64,000 bases of DNA, taken from NCBI GenBank assembly GCA_021464415.1, contig CM038468.1:63815220-63879219 (forward strand), read 5' to 3'. The DNA comes from Lonicera japonica (Eukaryota > Streptophyta > Magnoliopsida > Dipsacales > Caprifoliaceae). The position numbers and the translations under genes are program-made. Positions 47,648 through 61,000 of this stretch are shown piece after piece. Position 1 is the first letter of the stretch, and the number at the start of each line of letters is the position of its first letter. The notes under the pieces were generated by a model, which was not told the DNA's origin, made no database searches, and was given only the letters and a program-made list of their open reading frames with translations.

Positions 47648-48430
47648 CCTTTGCTTTTGCTATTAGAGAGAGAGATTGGGGAAGAGGGAGAGAGAATATA
47701 GAAGGTGTTTGTACGCCTTCTGCAAATGCCAAAGGAATCGTAGAGAGAGAGAGAGAAAGAAAAGAAGGTCAATTCATCAATGTGGTGGTGGAGGTGGTGG
47801 TGGAGGTCTTGTTGTTCAACTCTTCCATCTCCATTTCCATTTCCATTTCCGACGCTCGATCGGTATTCATGTTGTTAAGTCAAAAGCATGTCGGAATTTA
47901 AGGTGGTCTTTGTTTTCACCCATAAATACGAAAACTTAAAGTTTTTAGTTTTAAGTAGTATTAAAGTCGTTTGTTTCGTACAAAAATTAAGCGATTCATT
48001 ATTTAAATTTGAAAATTTATATTTAAAAAATTAAGTGGTAAATTTGTTACTTAAATCTAAAACCTTAAAACATTCTATTATAAAATGCTTATTTTACTCT
48101 CATTAAAGTTTTGATCATGTGATCTAAATAGACTAATAAGAGTAAAATTGTCATATTAAAAAAAATCAGTTTTCAGATGTGTTATATTCAAACAAATAAC
48201 ATTTTTTCATATATAGTTTTTAGAAATAAACAAACAATTTTTTCAGTTTTCAGTTTTCAGTTTTCAGATGTTTTATCAAACACCACCTAAGACGGATTAA
48301 TATGAAATTGTTAAACACAACATTTGCCACATTTATTTAAGGAAGGCATAATAATTATCATTAGGGGAAATTATTTTATGAGAAAAAAATCAAATAATCA
48401 ATTACGAAAGACGGAAAATATTTCCACTCA
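47648..48430. other. Upstream region of the BAR-like gene
   Basis: GA-rich simple repeats and (GGT)n near 47780-47805 occur just above the start codon on its 5' side. AT-rich DNA follows. No other gene is supported. Confidence 0.5.
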
Positions 48431-48438
48431 AATTTTAG

Positions 48439-49853
48439 AGGTGGTGATGTTGACACCTCGCAAATTTTTTGCTAATACTCTTATTCTTATTAACACTCTT
48501 ACTTTCACACTTTTATCTTAATAACACTCCCATGTTATACCTACCACTCTCACTTATTTTTTGGAATTAATCTTATACTTAATTAATTAATAACATGATT
48601 AAGTAATTAACTACATAATAACATAAAATAAATTACCCCAAACTAACCTCAAAATTTCTCCACCATCTCTATCATCTTCTCAAACAAGCAAAATTACCAT
48701 ATCTACCTTCTTCTCTATCTAGCAACAAATTTTGGTAGCACCAAAACAACAAATAAAACCTCCATTAATGCAAAACTCTAAGTTTGGAAAGAATGGTATA
48801 AACAAAACAAAACAAAACCTCCATTGATGCAAAACTCAAAATTTGAAAATAATGGTAGAAAAAAGAAAAACTTTGTAATAAATGAAGGAAAACAAGTAAG
48901 AAAGAGTTAATGAAAGAGAGACATACATGTTTTTATTTTGTTTTATTGTTTATATGATTTTTATAGCATACACATCAAATATATAAATAAAAAACAAAAA
49001 TTTTTGTTTAAAACACGAAGAAGGCTTACTCAGTTCTCCGTAACCGAGTTGCAGGCTTGTACACTCGGCTGCTCTCAACCGAATATGAAATCCCATAAAA
49101 TGTCATGCTCTTGGGACCTTCATTCGATTGAGAGCAGCCGAGTGTTGTTATATTATGCTCGACTGTGAGCAACCGAGTGACATTAATCACACTCGGTTGC
49201 TCTCAATCGAATGAAGGTCCCGGGAGCATTACATTTTATGGGATTTCATACTTGATTGAGAGCAACCGAGTGTACAAGCCTGTAACTCGGTTACAGAGAA
49301 CCAAGTAAACATTCTTCATGTTTCCTTTTATTAACTTTTTCTTATTTGTTTTCATTTCCTTCTTTTAAAGTTTCTCTCTTTTTTCTACCATTATTCTTAA
49401 CTTTTGAGTTTTGCATCAATGGAGGTTTTGTTTGTTAGTTTTCTTATCTTGTTCCAAAGTTTCCTTTTTTCCGTCCATTCTTCTATTTAGAGTTTTGCAT
49501 TAATGGAGGTTTTGTTTGTTAGTTTTCTTATCTTGTTCCAAAGTTTCCTTTTTTCCGTCCATTCTTCTCAAGCTTACCCTTTTGCATCAATGTTGGAGAT
49601 CAAAGTTTTGTTGCCTATTTTGGTAGAAAAGAGGAATTTTGGAGGGGAATTTAATTTGGGGATAAATGTTTGATTAACTTTGGAGGGAGATTCATTAACT
49701 TTTGTTTTAAATTAAAACAAATGAGTGAAAAATTAGTTTAGGGTTAATTAAGTTTTTTATTAGATTAAATGAAGTGGGGTGCAAATAACAATTTACCTTT
49801 TTTCTGGATGGGAGTATTACCAATGGATATTGGGGGTGCTAACATCACCACCC
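48439..49853. mobile_element. Foldback element of about 1.4 kb with Mutator-like features
   Basis: Nearly the whole element is an inverted repeat. Outer ends are AGGTGGTGATGTTGACACC on the left and GGGTGGTGATGTTAGCACC on the right (reverse-complemented). Arms run about 48439-49145 and 49189-49853 around a spacer of roughly 43 bp. The inner arms (49011-49145 against 49189-49323) stay close to 90% alike and are filled with CTCGGTTGCTCTCAA/CGAGTGTACAAGCC phrases. The flanks are AATTTTAG (48431-48438) and AATTTTAA, so the TSD is 7-8 bp with one mismatch. The right arm holds a roughly 75-bp direct duplication (about 49420-49568). No coding sequence is seen. Confidence 0.8.
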
Positions 49854-49859
49854 AATTTT

Positions 49860-51005
49860 AATCATTAACCAACCTGAAAATAATTTGCTAATTCAAAAAA
49901 AAAAACAAATTAAAGTTTTGGTTATATTCTATTTATAGCCTCCAAGTTTTAAAAGTAACAAGTGGAACCATAAAATATATTAAATGACATATTTTTAAAC
50001 CTTCCACCTAACCGTGTTAGTTTTCATTGATGAAATGTTGAGTTGGCATATTTAGCTTTACGCTTGGATTCAACTTAGCAAAAAAAATATTAAATAAAAA
50101 AATAAAGAAAAATAAAAATAGTAAAAAAGAGAAAATCAATTACCTTCGCCAAAAAAATTAAAGATAGATGTCCAATCCATCTATGTAATTCACTTTATCT
50201 TGTCTATGGTCTAAGTTCATTCTTCTTACACTACTAAAAAATCAGGGAATACCCAGAGGGATAAGAGTAAATTAAAATATTATGTTTTTTCTTTAAAAGA
50301 GACCCAGATAAAAATTGGAATATATACCGAGAGAGAAAGTTTAGGGGAGATGGCAAGTGGTGCAGTGGTGAGTGTAGTACATCACTGGCAATGTTTGTAA
50401 TGTCCAAATTCACAATCACACTCGGTTTCATCAAACGCCAACCCACCATCGTCAATTTTGTGCACAAGAGTGAAGTGATTTATAGATGAACTGAGCTCGT
50501 CTTTGGTTGATATAAATAGATTTAGATCTAAGTATTTGTTCATATACATATATATATATGTATAAATATATATAGATCTGGATATCTTTATATATTTATA
50601 TGGTGAAGGAGGCAACGGTGGCATTGATTGGAAGGGTGGCCGGATAAGTGGTGGCAAGTGGTAGTGGGTTTCAGTGTGTGTGGTGTGTGAGATAGGGGGA
50701 AAGGAAGGGGGAGCTCACCTTTGTCTCTTTCCTTTTTCTTTTTCCTTTTTTTTTATGTTTTTACTATTTGTTTTTTTTATTAATTTTTTGCCAACTAAGA
50801 TCCATATAGGCTGGCAACTCAGCATTTCATCAATGAAAATTAACGGGGTTAGGCAAAAGGTTCAAAACATTCACTTAATGTACTATAGGGTTCCGCTTAG
50901 CACTTTTGAAACTTGGAGGATACGAACAAAATTTGACCCATATTTTTTGTATTAATTATCCCAAAATTATTTATTTACACATTTACCATGATTCCACTTT
51001 AATTT
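49860..51005. other. AT-rich intergenic DNA
   Basis: No gene is supported. A short stretch at 50530-50600 is (TA)n-rich. Confidence 0.5.
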
Positions 51006-51012
51006 ACTTCTA

Positions 51013-51511
51013 GAGTAAACAGTTCAAATGATCAATAAACTTTGAGTTCAGTAACACTTTTGCCATCAAACTTTAAAACAAATTACTTTCAATATCTAAC
51101 TTTGGAATAAGTACCACTTTAACCACTCCGTCCAATTTTGTTATTAAATTGGCTAGAACTAAGCAATGTACAAAACTCGTGGCTTTATTTTAAAGGTATT
51201 TTGATCATATTGCAACAAAACAGTTTTAACTCAACAACAACGATCGCTTATTTCTTCATATGTTAGTTTTGAAGAAATAAATAATTGTTGTTGATTTAAG
51301 ACTGCTTTGTTGCAATATGACAAAAATACCCTTAAATTAAGCAATGTGGAGAGTCATATAGCTTCATTCCGTCTAATTTAACAGTCAAGTTGGACGTAGC
51401 GACCAAAGTGGTATTTACTTCAATGTTAGATGGCTAAAATGGTTCGTTTTAAAGTTTAAGGGTCAAAGTGGTACTAGACCCAAAGTCTAGCGACCATTGG
51501 GCTGTTAACTC
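51013..51511. mobile_element. Foldback MITE of about 500 bp
   Basis: The left arm begins GAGTAAACAGTTCAAATGATC and the right arm, reverse-complemented, begins GAGTTAACAGCCCAATGGTC. The two arms pair through about 240 bp with a short AT-rich turn near 51255-51285 (ATTTCTTCATATGTTAG). Arm identity looks like roughly 70-75%. No clear TSD was found. The element is non-coding. Confidence 0.7.
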
Positions 51512-51599
51512 TTGTTTTTATTCTTCTGAAATTGTCTTCCACCCGTAATTCAACTTTAATCCATCTTTCATATTTTATTTAAATTGTCTATACTATATA

Positions 51600-54285
51600 T
51601 ATTAAGCGTGAAGATAAATTTTGGTATTATGTAGCCTCGTACTTTAATTTATTTTAAATTGGGTTGAATGTAATAAGTGATGGGTGAAATCTCGTATTAT
51701 GTAGCCTCGTAGTGTTCTAACGTTTTGTATTGATCACATTAGCTTCTTTACACTCATGAGAGTGATCGTTTAGTGATTTGGGTGGTCTGAATCAACATCG
51801 GCTCTTAAATCATAAGCTTTGGTCTTACGTAATTCCTTGTTTCTAGCCAACTTTGGATCATCGTGACTTCCTCATCTTTTATCCGATTTGGATGTCGTTT
51901 GTTCCTACTTTTAGGCTTTATACCATTCTATAACTTTTGTGTTTTGACCGAAGTTCAATTCGTACTCTTAGTTGGTCAAAACATCGTGCGAAGTAGGCCG
52001 GTTAGTAAATTATGGTTGTTCGGTAACACTTCAGCAAAGCGTTATCTTTAATGAAGTTTTAGGAATTATCTGTCCAGAACTTGGGAAAAATTCCTCTTAG
52101 GAAGTTGTAAATCTTTGAATTACCTTTTCGTGGACATAAAGATCACCTTAATCGGAGTTCCGGGCGAAAAATTATATCCGAAACAAGAACAGCCCAGAAC
52201 AGGGTAAATTTACCCACGGACCGGTATGGCCTTTTTAGCATACCGGTATGGTAATCAATTTTTGGGAAATTTGTGACCCGCGGACCGGTATTTGGTAGTT
52301 TGCATACATGTCCACCAGTTAAACTTTTACACTAACTTAAGCTTGTTTTAAAGCCATTTTTACTTATTTTTCATCATGTTTTCGAGGGAAACTTCTAGAG
52401 AACTTTAGAAGGAGATGATAGCTTATATGTGGGGGTTCTTGGAGATATTTTTAATGCATCTTTCATCCTTTATCAAATAATCAAAGCTCCAAATCACTCG
52501 AATCTCATCCCCTTTCACTATTCATCATCTTCTACCTTAGGGCCGCGTGGAATGGAGTTCATATCTCATCAATTTAGGAGTTTTACTATTCTAAGAGCGT
52601 GGTGACGTAAGGACTATAGGACTTCGTCGGACGAGCTCCGATTATCATCTTTTCTTCTTTCTTTAGGTCTACAAATTAATGTAGGGGTTTATATGGTTTC
52701 AAAACTTGAGATATTGTTTTGTTTTATGAATATTATCATGTTTCAACCTTATTTGTTTTATAAAGATATAACATGATCTATGAAATGATGTTTTATGATT
52801 TACAAAGACTTAAATATGAGATTTGAGGCAATAGATGCCATCTACACTTGATGTACTTGTATTGTCAAACCCTATGAAGAATCCCATGGATGTTTGACTA
52901 TTATAAGTTTATGAAAATGAATTGTTATTGATTTATACACACAATGGGTTAATGGTTTGGACTTTTTGAAGTGTATATGGCATAAATTACTTCAAATGCT
53001 TATTAAATGGCACGAATACATGTTTTAAAACAAAGTATGCCATTTATACTTGACGTGGTGTGCTAATTGAATTGTACGAGATATCCCTTGGATGTATGGA
53101 TGCTATTCGTGATGAAATTGATTTGTTAATATTTTATACACATCAAGGGATATCTAATGAGACTTTCTATAGGGTATATGACATAAATTGCTTCATGTGT
53201 TTACTAAATAGCATGCTATTCATATTGTGCATTATTATTGTGTCAACCGGAATCTTGGAGATCCTTCAACAAGCTCGAAACATTCTTATGGCCTATCGTA
53301 TGGGCGTATGTCCCTTATCATTATGCCGGGAGCTTTTTATGATTATTGTATAGTTCTAGATTTGATATGATTCTGTGATAGATCCGGTTATGATTCTATT
53401 GTGGCCCTTTGATTGTGAAAGGGATGAGTATTGATTAGTGCTTGTCGGTATGAAAATAAGTAGGGCATGGTGCCCTTGGGTTGAAAATCCCTAAACCTCC
53501 AGGGGGCAGCAAAGCGTCAGCTGTCTAGAGCTAACGGTTAGTAGCCCAAAAATCTAAACAACGGCAAGGCACTGATGATTTTGTTGTTGTGATATTATTA
53601 TTGGAGTGGAGGTCCAACTTGGTTATGATCTTATGATATTCTCCGAGGCCGATGGGCCAACTTATGATCATTGATGGATGATTCCATCGGGCGGTTAAGT
53701 CCTTGCTAAAGTTTGGCTCGATGTTGATATATTCTGGCTACGTGGCTTAATGGTTAACACAAGGGAGATGACATGCATATGCATAAGCATGTATTGCTTT
53801 ATATGATGATAATTTTAAACCGAATCATTGGCTAAAATATGATTTTCTATTGAACTGTGAATTATGTTTTAAACATATTGTTCCCTATTCTCCCTACTGA
53901 GCTGTGAGCTCACCCCATTTTTATTAAACAAATATAAGTGCACAGAGGACGAGTGATGTTAACGAGACGGAGGGATCGAGAACGAAATAGAAGGCACTGA
54001 TACAATAATCATTTTTGCGATGTATACGTTTTTACGGGAAACCACGGCTAGCCCGAAATGTTATATATTGACTTGAATATACTTAGTTTGGTTTCGTATA
54101 ATGGTTATATGCATGTGTAAGAATTATACTATTGTTTTTGCATTTCATGCTTAATTATACATGACATGCATATTACTTTGGTTCTTATTCACATTAATAC
54201 CCATTTTAGTCAATCTAAGACGGGTTAGTAACGCTCCAGGTCTTAATTACGGGTGTTATCCTGTTAATTAAGGCCGGGTGTTACA
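51600..54285 (+). mobile_element. Gypsy-type LTR or LTR-bearing remnant
   Basis: The right end reads GGCCGGGTGTTACA, as in many plant Ty3/gypsy LTRs of the Tekay/chromovirus kind, followed by ATATG. The phrase ACTGAGCTGTGAGCTCACCCC near 53895-53915 is one I also associate with that class. The left boundary is uncertain and no TG...start with matching flank was found. An internal phrase around TATGGCATAAATTACTTC (52976) recurs 201 bp later as TATGACATAAATTGCTTC (53177), an internal duplication. No coding domain is present, so it may be a long solo LTR. Confidence 0.5.
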
Positions 54286-54745
54286 ATATGTCTTTCTACA
54301 ACAGCTTCTTTCCTATTATCCAAACTACAAACAAAATTTTAACTATTATAATTGGTGAAAACCGTTTGTCTTATCATATTTTTCCTAATTCAAAGTTAAT
54401 TGCTTTAATTTGTTAATCAATTTTATTCTCTTCATTTTATATAGTTCTCTGAGTGATGTTTTATTATTACAATACAAGTTTATAATTAATTTACACCATA
54501 ACGGTTGTCGATCATATCGATCTTCCCCTGATAAGGCGTCTATTTATTGCTTTGTGCTCTATTTTCATTGTTATTGTGGTTTATTTTCATTCTACTATGC
54601 TATTAAACAAAGCTATCGATCAGGTATCTCATTTCTCCCGAATAAACGTTCGAGTGAAAAGCATAAATTTAAAATTCATTATTATTATTTCCGTTTCATT
54701 CCTTTAAAGGATTTTTTTGGTTAATTCTTTAGTTTAGTATGACTT

Positions 54746-55159
54746 TGTAGGAACTTTAATATTAAATTATATAAGCCTTAAAGAACGTAATCATGTCTAG
54801 TTCTTAAAAGACTAATCTTTAAGAAGTGTACCTGAATACATGATCAAACAAATACGAAAGTGCGAAAATCGATCACAATAAAAGTATGGATCGAGTGGGT
54901 ACGTGATCTTTCTCAACCAAATCGCCCTAGTTTCTTGATAAGAATTTAGATTCCACTTCTAAATGCGGAGAAAGTAGCCGTATTTTGATTTGGTATATCA
55001 GGGACCATAACCCTAATATATTCTTTTTATACAGTCTAATTAGGGTGACAAAAAAATAATTTGATCACTAAATATTAACCCTTTAATTTAAATATCAAAT
55101 ATAATTGGAAGATTATAGTAAGTTACCCAATATAAATTAAGAAATATAAATTTCTTCAT
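54746..55159 (-). repeat. Probable 3' LTR of the copia remnant
   Basis: The block starts TG (54746) and ends at about 55159. Just upstream in the minus sense is a polypurine-like AAGTGGGAGAT (around 55161-55171), which normally abuts the 3' LTR. Its minus-strand end, ...TTCCTACA, ends in CA. I could not find a second copy at the other end of the element. Confidence 0.45.
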
Positions 55160-55579
55160 AATCTCCCACTTCAGCTACATATTATTCCTGAAATAATTAT
55201 ATCACAAAATTATTTACGCACGCATCTGTATGATATTTATCTTTAGACTTCTCTTTAAACAATCTGATTTATCTCATGTACCAGCAATGAAATTACAACA
55301 ATTTTTATCACACTAAGGTCGTAATTAAACCATAATTATCACCATACTAATACAATTAGTAACATTGATCAAATACGGATGAGTAGCATGAAAACTACAT
55401 GCAATGTTATCTTAGACATGCCTAATTTCAACTGGCCCAACTTTAATTTTTAATGAGATCAATCCAAAGTCCTTAATACAATGAGAACATTGCAAATAAT
55501 AAAAGAAAACATAAACCATCAACTTTATTCTGCAGAAAATATACATCTAAATAAAAAGAACATCTATAAAACAAACTTC

Positions 55580-57230
55580 CATTAAACCAGCACATTATCA
55601 GACAACACCAAACCGTTATGAGCAATATGCTCATGAAATACCTTATGTGTTAAGCCTTTAGGGAACGAATCCATAATCATAGAATATGTCCCTATATGCT
55701 CTGTAAATACAAAAATTTTGAACTCTCTTTTAATAAAAAAAATCTTGATATCTATGTGCATTAAACTTCTAAAAAAATATTGTTGTCAAAATTTATTATA
55801 ACAAAATATCTTTAGTGGTCTTTCGACACTGTCCATAATTCGCAACCTAGTGACAAAGTTCCGCAACTATATTCCATCCTAGAATCGAAATTAAAATACC
55901 GGATGATCTCTAATTGATCTGATTTTCAATACATAAGCATGTAATCTTTTGTTATCTTTAAATATCATATAACCCTTTAATTGGCTGCTTTTCGAATATC
56001 CATCCAAGGTTTACTTAAATATATACCCAACATCCTTACTAAGAACGCTAAATCTAAATGCCTATATATTTGATGATACATAAGACTCCCTACAACTAAC
56101 GCATAAGAAATCTTTTGCATATCTTTTTACAACCTTATTCTGGTGCACTGGCTGAGACAAAACTTGTCTCATTTAGTAATGGAAGTATCTCCTAGATAAC
56201 AATCTTTCATGCCAAACCTGGCAAAATCTTTCTCCATTAGTTTTTTTGTAATAACCCAATGATACCCTGAGAATGGTCTCGATGTATATATATTCTAAAT
56301 ATAAAAGAGACATAAAATACCATGAAGATAATCTCGCTCCCACTGAACTTACAATATACACAATCATTAACCAGATTTACCTCAAAGCCGTACGAGATAA
56401 TAACTTGATGAAATTTTTGATACCATTAATAGGAAGCTTCATTGAGATCACATATGGATTTATTTAATTTGCAAACTATATTCTTTGAGTTTCTTAATTC
56501 GGAGTTTTATGGTTGCACCGTATATATTGTCTTGTCAAAATTGCCAATGAGACAAGCAATCTTTATATCCATCTAATACAACTCTAAATCAAAATGAGCC
56601 ACAAGTGTCATTTATCCTAAAAGAGTCTTTTGATAAAACTGGAGATAAAGTCTCTTTATAGTCAATGTTGTTATTCTTAGTGAAACCCTTAGGAACTAGA
56701 CGAACCTTATATTTTTTAATATTACTCTTTGAATCCCTCTTGGTCTTAACCAATGGGTTTCATTCTTTCAGGTAATTCGAGAAGATCTTATATGTCATTA
56801 ATTTTCATAAATTTCATCTCATCATTCATTGCATCAATCCACTTTTGAGAATCATAACTTTGTTTGGCTTAGTGAAAAGATGATTGGATCATCTTCCACT
56901 ATTCTTATATCAAACTCTAGTACTTTAGAAAAAATATGATATAATCGTATTTTTTCTTTCTCTAGTGGATCTACTTAATGACACTTCTTCTTTAAGTTAC
57001 TAAGTTTGATGTTTAGGAAGTTCTTCAATATTGTCTTGATAATCCTGATTTACATCTTAAACAATGTCATGAAGTTGTTCATAATCATTGTCAATAGCAA
57101 TACTTAGAATTTGAATAAATTTCTCTTCAAAGACAATGTTTCAAACTTTATCTTCCTAATCAAACTCAATATCCTAAGAAATCTGGCATTTCTCATCTCA
57201 GTAAAGGATTTATTTTAGAGATCATAAAAT
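55580..57230 (-). pseudogene. Ty1/copia reverse transcriptase-RNase H remnant
   Basis: Minus strand. The RT part reads in short pieces: near 56670-56700 K-G-F-T-K-N-N-N-I-D-Y-K-E-T, then a decayed D-I-K-T-A-F-L-N-G-like phrase near 56550, and L-V-N-D-C-V-Y-C-K-F-S-G-S near 56340-56380. About 55610-55690 gives the copia C-terminal phrase (P-K-G-L...V-F-H-E-H-I...N-G-L). Many stops are present. Copia order (integrase before RT) is confirmed by the integrase lying at higher coordinates. It cannot be active. Confidence 0.8.
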
Positions 57231-57389
57231 TTATAACCTCTCGATCTTTTAATGTATACAACGAAGTAGCAAATAATTGTTCTTGAGTCTAGTTTATTTT
57301 CTTTATGGCCTTATTTCAGCTGGACAACATGTTTTAGCTACTGCTTTAATGTAACAGTATTTATAAAGTATGTTGCAGTCTTAAATATT

Positions 57390-58030
57390 TCTCCCTAGTG
57401 TGATTATGGTAGAGAAAAATAATTAATCACGCTCCTTACCATATCCTTCAACTTATGTTTCATCTCTCAGCAATATGTCTATGTTAGATTTGCCTGGCAT
57501 GGTGTACTGTGGGATGATTATGCATTCCTCTAGGAAGTTCACAAAGGTCCAGAACGTTGTTTACCTTATTCGTCATATCTACCATAGTATTCACTACCAC
57601 GATCAAATTTTACGGCCTTAATTTTCTTGTCTTGTTGATTTTCAACTTCAACTTTAAAAGCCTTAACAACGTCTAAGGATTATCACTCCTCATGAATTAA
57701 ATATAGGTACCCGTAATGAGAATAATTTTCATGAACATAATAAAACACTATTAACCAATCCAAGAGGCTACAGGGAATAATTCACATATATTCACATGAA
57801 TTAGTTCTGACATCTGAACTCCTGTTGGCACATAGTTTTCTTATGTTTGTCCATTTCTCCTTTACACATTTAGTACATACTTTGAAATATGTTAAATCAA
57901 AGAGTTTCAAGAATTCAACAAGTCTCTTAATTCTTTGTTTGAAGATTTGTCCAAAATGCTTGTACTTTAACATGGAAAAATTCTTATTAATTAATTTACG
58001 CTTTGTATCATGTGAATCAATTCACAAAGT
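57390..58030 (-). pseudogene. Ty1/copia GAG-pre-integrase and integrase remnant
   Basis: Minus strand. 58030-57800 carries the GAG-pre-integrase part (H-F-G-Q-I-F-K-Q-R-I-K-R-L, then C-T-K-C). About 57790-57480 carries the integrase core with Y-S-H-Y-G-Y-L-Y-L, then I-K-A-V-K-F-D-R-G-S-E-Y-Y, which includes a catalytic-Asp-type position. Stops and indels break the frame. The joining piece 57230-57390 is unreadable. Confidence 0.75.
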
Positions 58031-58039
58031 TTCATTACA

Positions 58040-61000
58040 TGAATCAATTATTGATGGGTGATGTTAACGTGTGCCCTAAGGGCACAATTAAGTACCACTT
58101 TTTGGAAATAATTAACTCCCAACATGCATTAAATATGGAACAAATTCTCATACAAGATTTAATTATTTCCATTTATATAGCTTTAACATGTGCCATATAC
58201 CAAGAAATTGGTATAATTTATCATTTTAATATATAATTTATAGAGTATATATTATTACTAATATTTATATTGTTAATGCTTCTTAGGTGTTAAAAAAGAA
58301 TTAGAGAAGATTGAGCAAAGTAGATAAATTAAAGATTGTGAAGACACCTCAAATTGATCAATACTTCTGAACACGTAACTTTTTACTCAAAATTCTAAAT
58401 CATACGATTTTTTAGCCTAATTTAAAGAGAAATTCAAGAGCTACAATTTTTTAGTTCAACGTTTTTCTAAATTCATCCATTTCGGAGTTTGAAATTGCAA
58501 CGCAAAATGTAGCAACTTAAAAAGGATGAAAATTCATTGTACTCAAGTATGGGCCTAAGCCCATTAAAAAGCCTGAAAATATAAGAAGCAAATATAGGCC
58601 ATGTTAAAAAAAAAAAATAGTTGTCCCCATTGTCCTTAAAGTGACAACCTATATGGCCTAAGTCCAAAATTACACTCTAATTTTTGGGCCTAAACCTACT
58701 AAAATTAATTGAAGCCCTAGCCCATCAAGAGTGGAAGGAGATTTTCCTACAAATTGGAGCAGCTGCAGTAAATTAGAAAGAGATGAGCCATGCACTATTT
58801 TTTGTGGAGCCGAGCCATTACCTTCTTCACTTTTTTTATTCTTTTTTTTTTCCTTTTGCTTTTATATTGTTAGAGATTTTTGAAGATTTAATTTATTAAA
58901 TTAATGCCAAATAAGTTTTTTTAAAAAAAATAAAATAAAATTATGTGCTATTTAATTTTATTCATGTTAGCGTAAATTTGTGTTAGGGTTATAATGAGTA
59001 TATTTAATTAATTCCCTTGTATGTGTTCATGCCAGTTGACTTTACCAATTTAATACTCTAATGTTAAATACAATTCTTCCTCTTTGAAGCCTATTTTAAT
59101 TGACAAAAAATAAAGTTGAATTATTATTATTTTTTGTTGGATTCGCCTTATGATTTGTTAAGAGCTGATATAGGGTGTGTTTTGACAGATATAGTGACTG
59201 TTTTGACTTTATACATAAGTTTGGTTGTGGAAGAATTACAATTGGATTTTATAAATTAATTACACTTTAATGATTTTATTTTTCGCATCTAATAGAATCG
59301 AGAGACCAAATTAGTGCAAGATAAGAGTAGAATTTATGCGCATGAATACTTATGAAGATGATATTGAATATACGATTTCGAAATCCTAGTCAATTAATTT
59401 ATTAATTTTATTATTTTGCATAGTTGATTGAGCCCAGAAATTGCATTTCTAAACCTTTAAACAATGCTCAATTAGCTTCCAGTTACCATCTAAAACAGAA
59501 AATTGCATGTAAATTCAGTTTAAGCATGAAAAGAAGTTACTGCATTGTATTTCTGTGTTACTAAGCCATTTTGCAGGCCTAAAGTGGTTAAGCAACTGAA
59601 GTTGTATACAAAATAGAATATTGAAAGCGGAAAAGTGCAAGAAGAAGGTTTGAAGAAGAAGTCAAAATCTATTCCGATGCACGAGACGAGAAAAACTCCG
59701 CGAACTACCCCCAAAGCGCTAACAAGAAGAGAAAAGCAAGTCTCCAAGCATGAACGAAGTGAATGCAAATGTCCAAGAGTGATCCCAAGAAGAAAGAAGC
59801 TCAACCAAATCAATTCCGAAAGTTTTCAAGCAAAACAGAGAATTATTGTACAAAGCCCGAAATTATAGCTGATCAAAGTTTTTTCTACAATAGGAATTTG
59901 AAGAAATTTCTAGAAATAAAAGTTGTAGAGAATTAAATTACCTATGCGTAAGAGAAAATGGTGCGTCAATTGGAGTTCAAAAATAAAAGGTTATAAGCAA
60001 AAAAAGAAAAGGCAAAAAAAAAGAAAAAAAAATACACGAGGATCGATCCCCACTTTAATTTTTGGCCTGTTTTCGATTTTTGGCTCTTTTCAACTCATTT
60101 CTTCAAGGATTATTCAACCCAAGACCCTAGAAACATGTAAGACATATAAAAAACCACACATATCATATTTTAGGGTAACACAACAGTCATATTACGATAG
60201 AACAAAAAGTTAAAAGCACCGTAGCTTTTTGGGAGCTTTTGTGTTTCTCTATTGATCGAACCTTGAGTGATTTTTCTTTCTTTTCTTTAAAAAAATTGTT
60301 AGGATAGTTTAATTATCATATTTGAAGGCTAGAACATCAGTGTATGCTACTATTTTTCATCAATCGATTCAATTTAAATTGCAATTGCTGTTCTTCATCG
60401 AGTAAACCCTAGTTTTCTATTTTTTTGCAATTCAATTTCTTTTAATTGTTTGTTTGCTTAGATATTCATATATTAGTTGTTAGGGTTCTTATATATTCTG
60501 GAATTAACCCTCAATCCACGTTTTAGGGGCTGGTTCTAAGGTTTATAGACCTATTTTGTTAGTTTTTTGGTTTTTCATCAATTTATGCTTATTTCTCGTT
60601 CTATATTCGAATAGTTTATCGTTTTTCAATGCTATTCATATGTGATTTATTGTTAATCTTATAGAATCTTATTTTTTAGAATTTTTAATGTTTAAGTCGA
60701 AATTCTTCAGTTTATGTCCGTTTTGAGCTTGTTTACCGTTTTAAGCATAAAATCTTCGTTTTAAATCGAAATTGAGTAATTCCAAAGCCAAAAGTTTTTA
60801 ATTTTGATTTTTTATATTATTAGGTACTTTTATACTATTATTCATAATTTATATGCTTGTTTGCTTCTTTAATTTGAATATGCCTAGCTAAATCGTTAGT
60901 TAGGGGTCCGAAGTGAAAGATGCAAACTTAATCTTTGAATGTAATCCAATTTAGGTTTCAATCTGGTTTTTACATTGGTTATAGATCACCTACTGAATTT

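Noticed and set aside
54410..54724. Plus-strand 104-codon frame rich in Tyr/Phe/Ser
   Set aside because: Low-complexity AT-rich DNA with no family match.
59635..60213. Lys/Arg-rich plus-strand frames
   Set aside because: The composition follows A-rich DNA. There is no domain, and no splice or promoter context.
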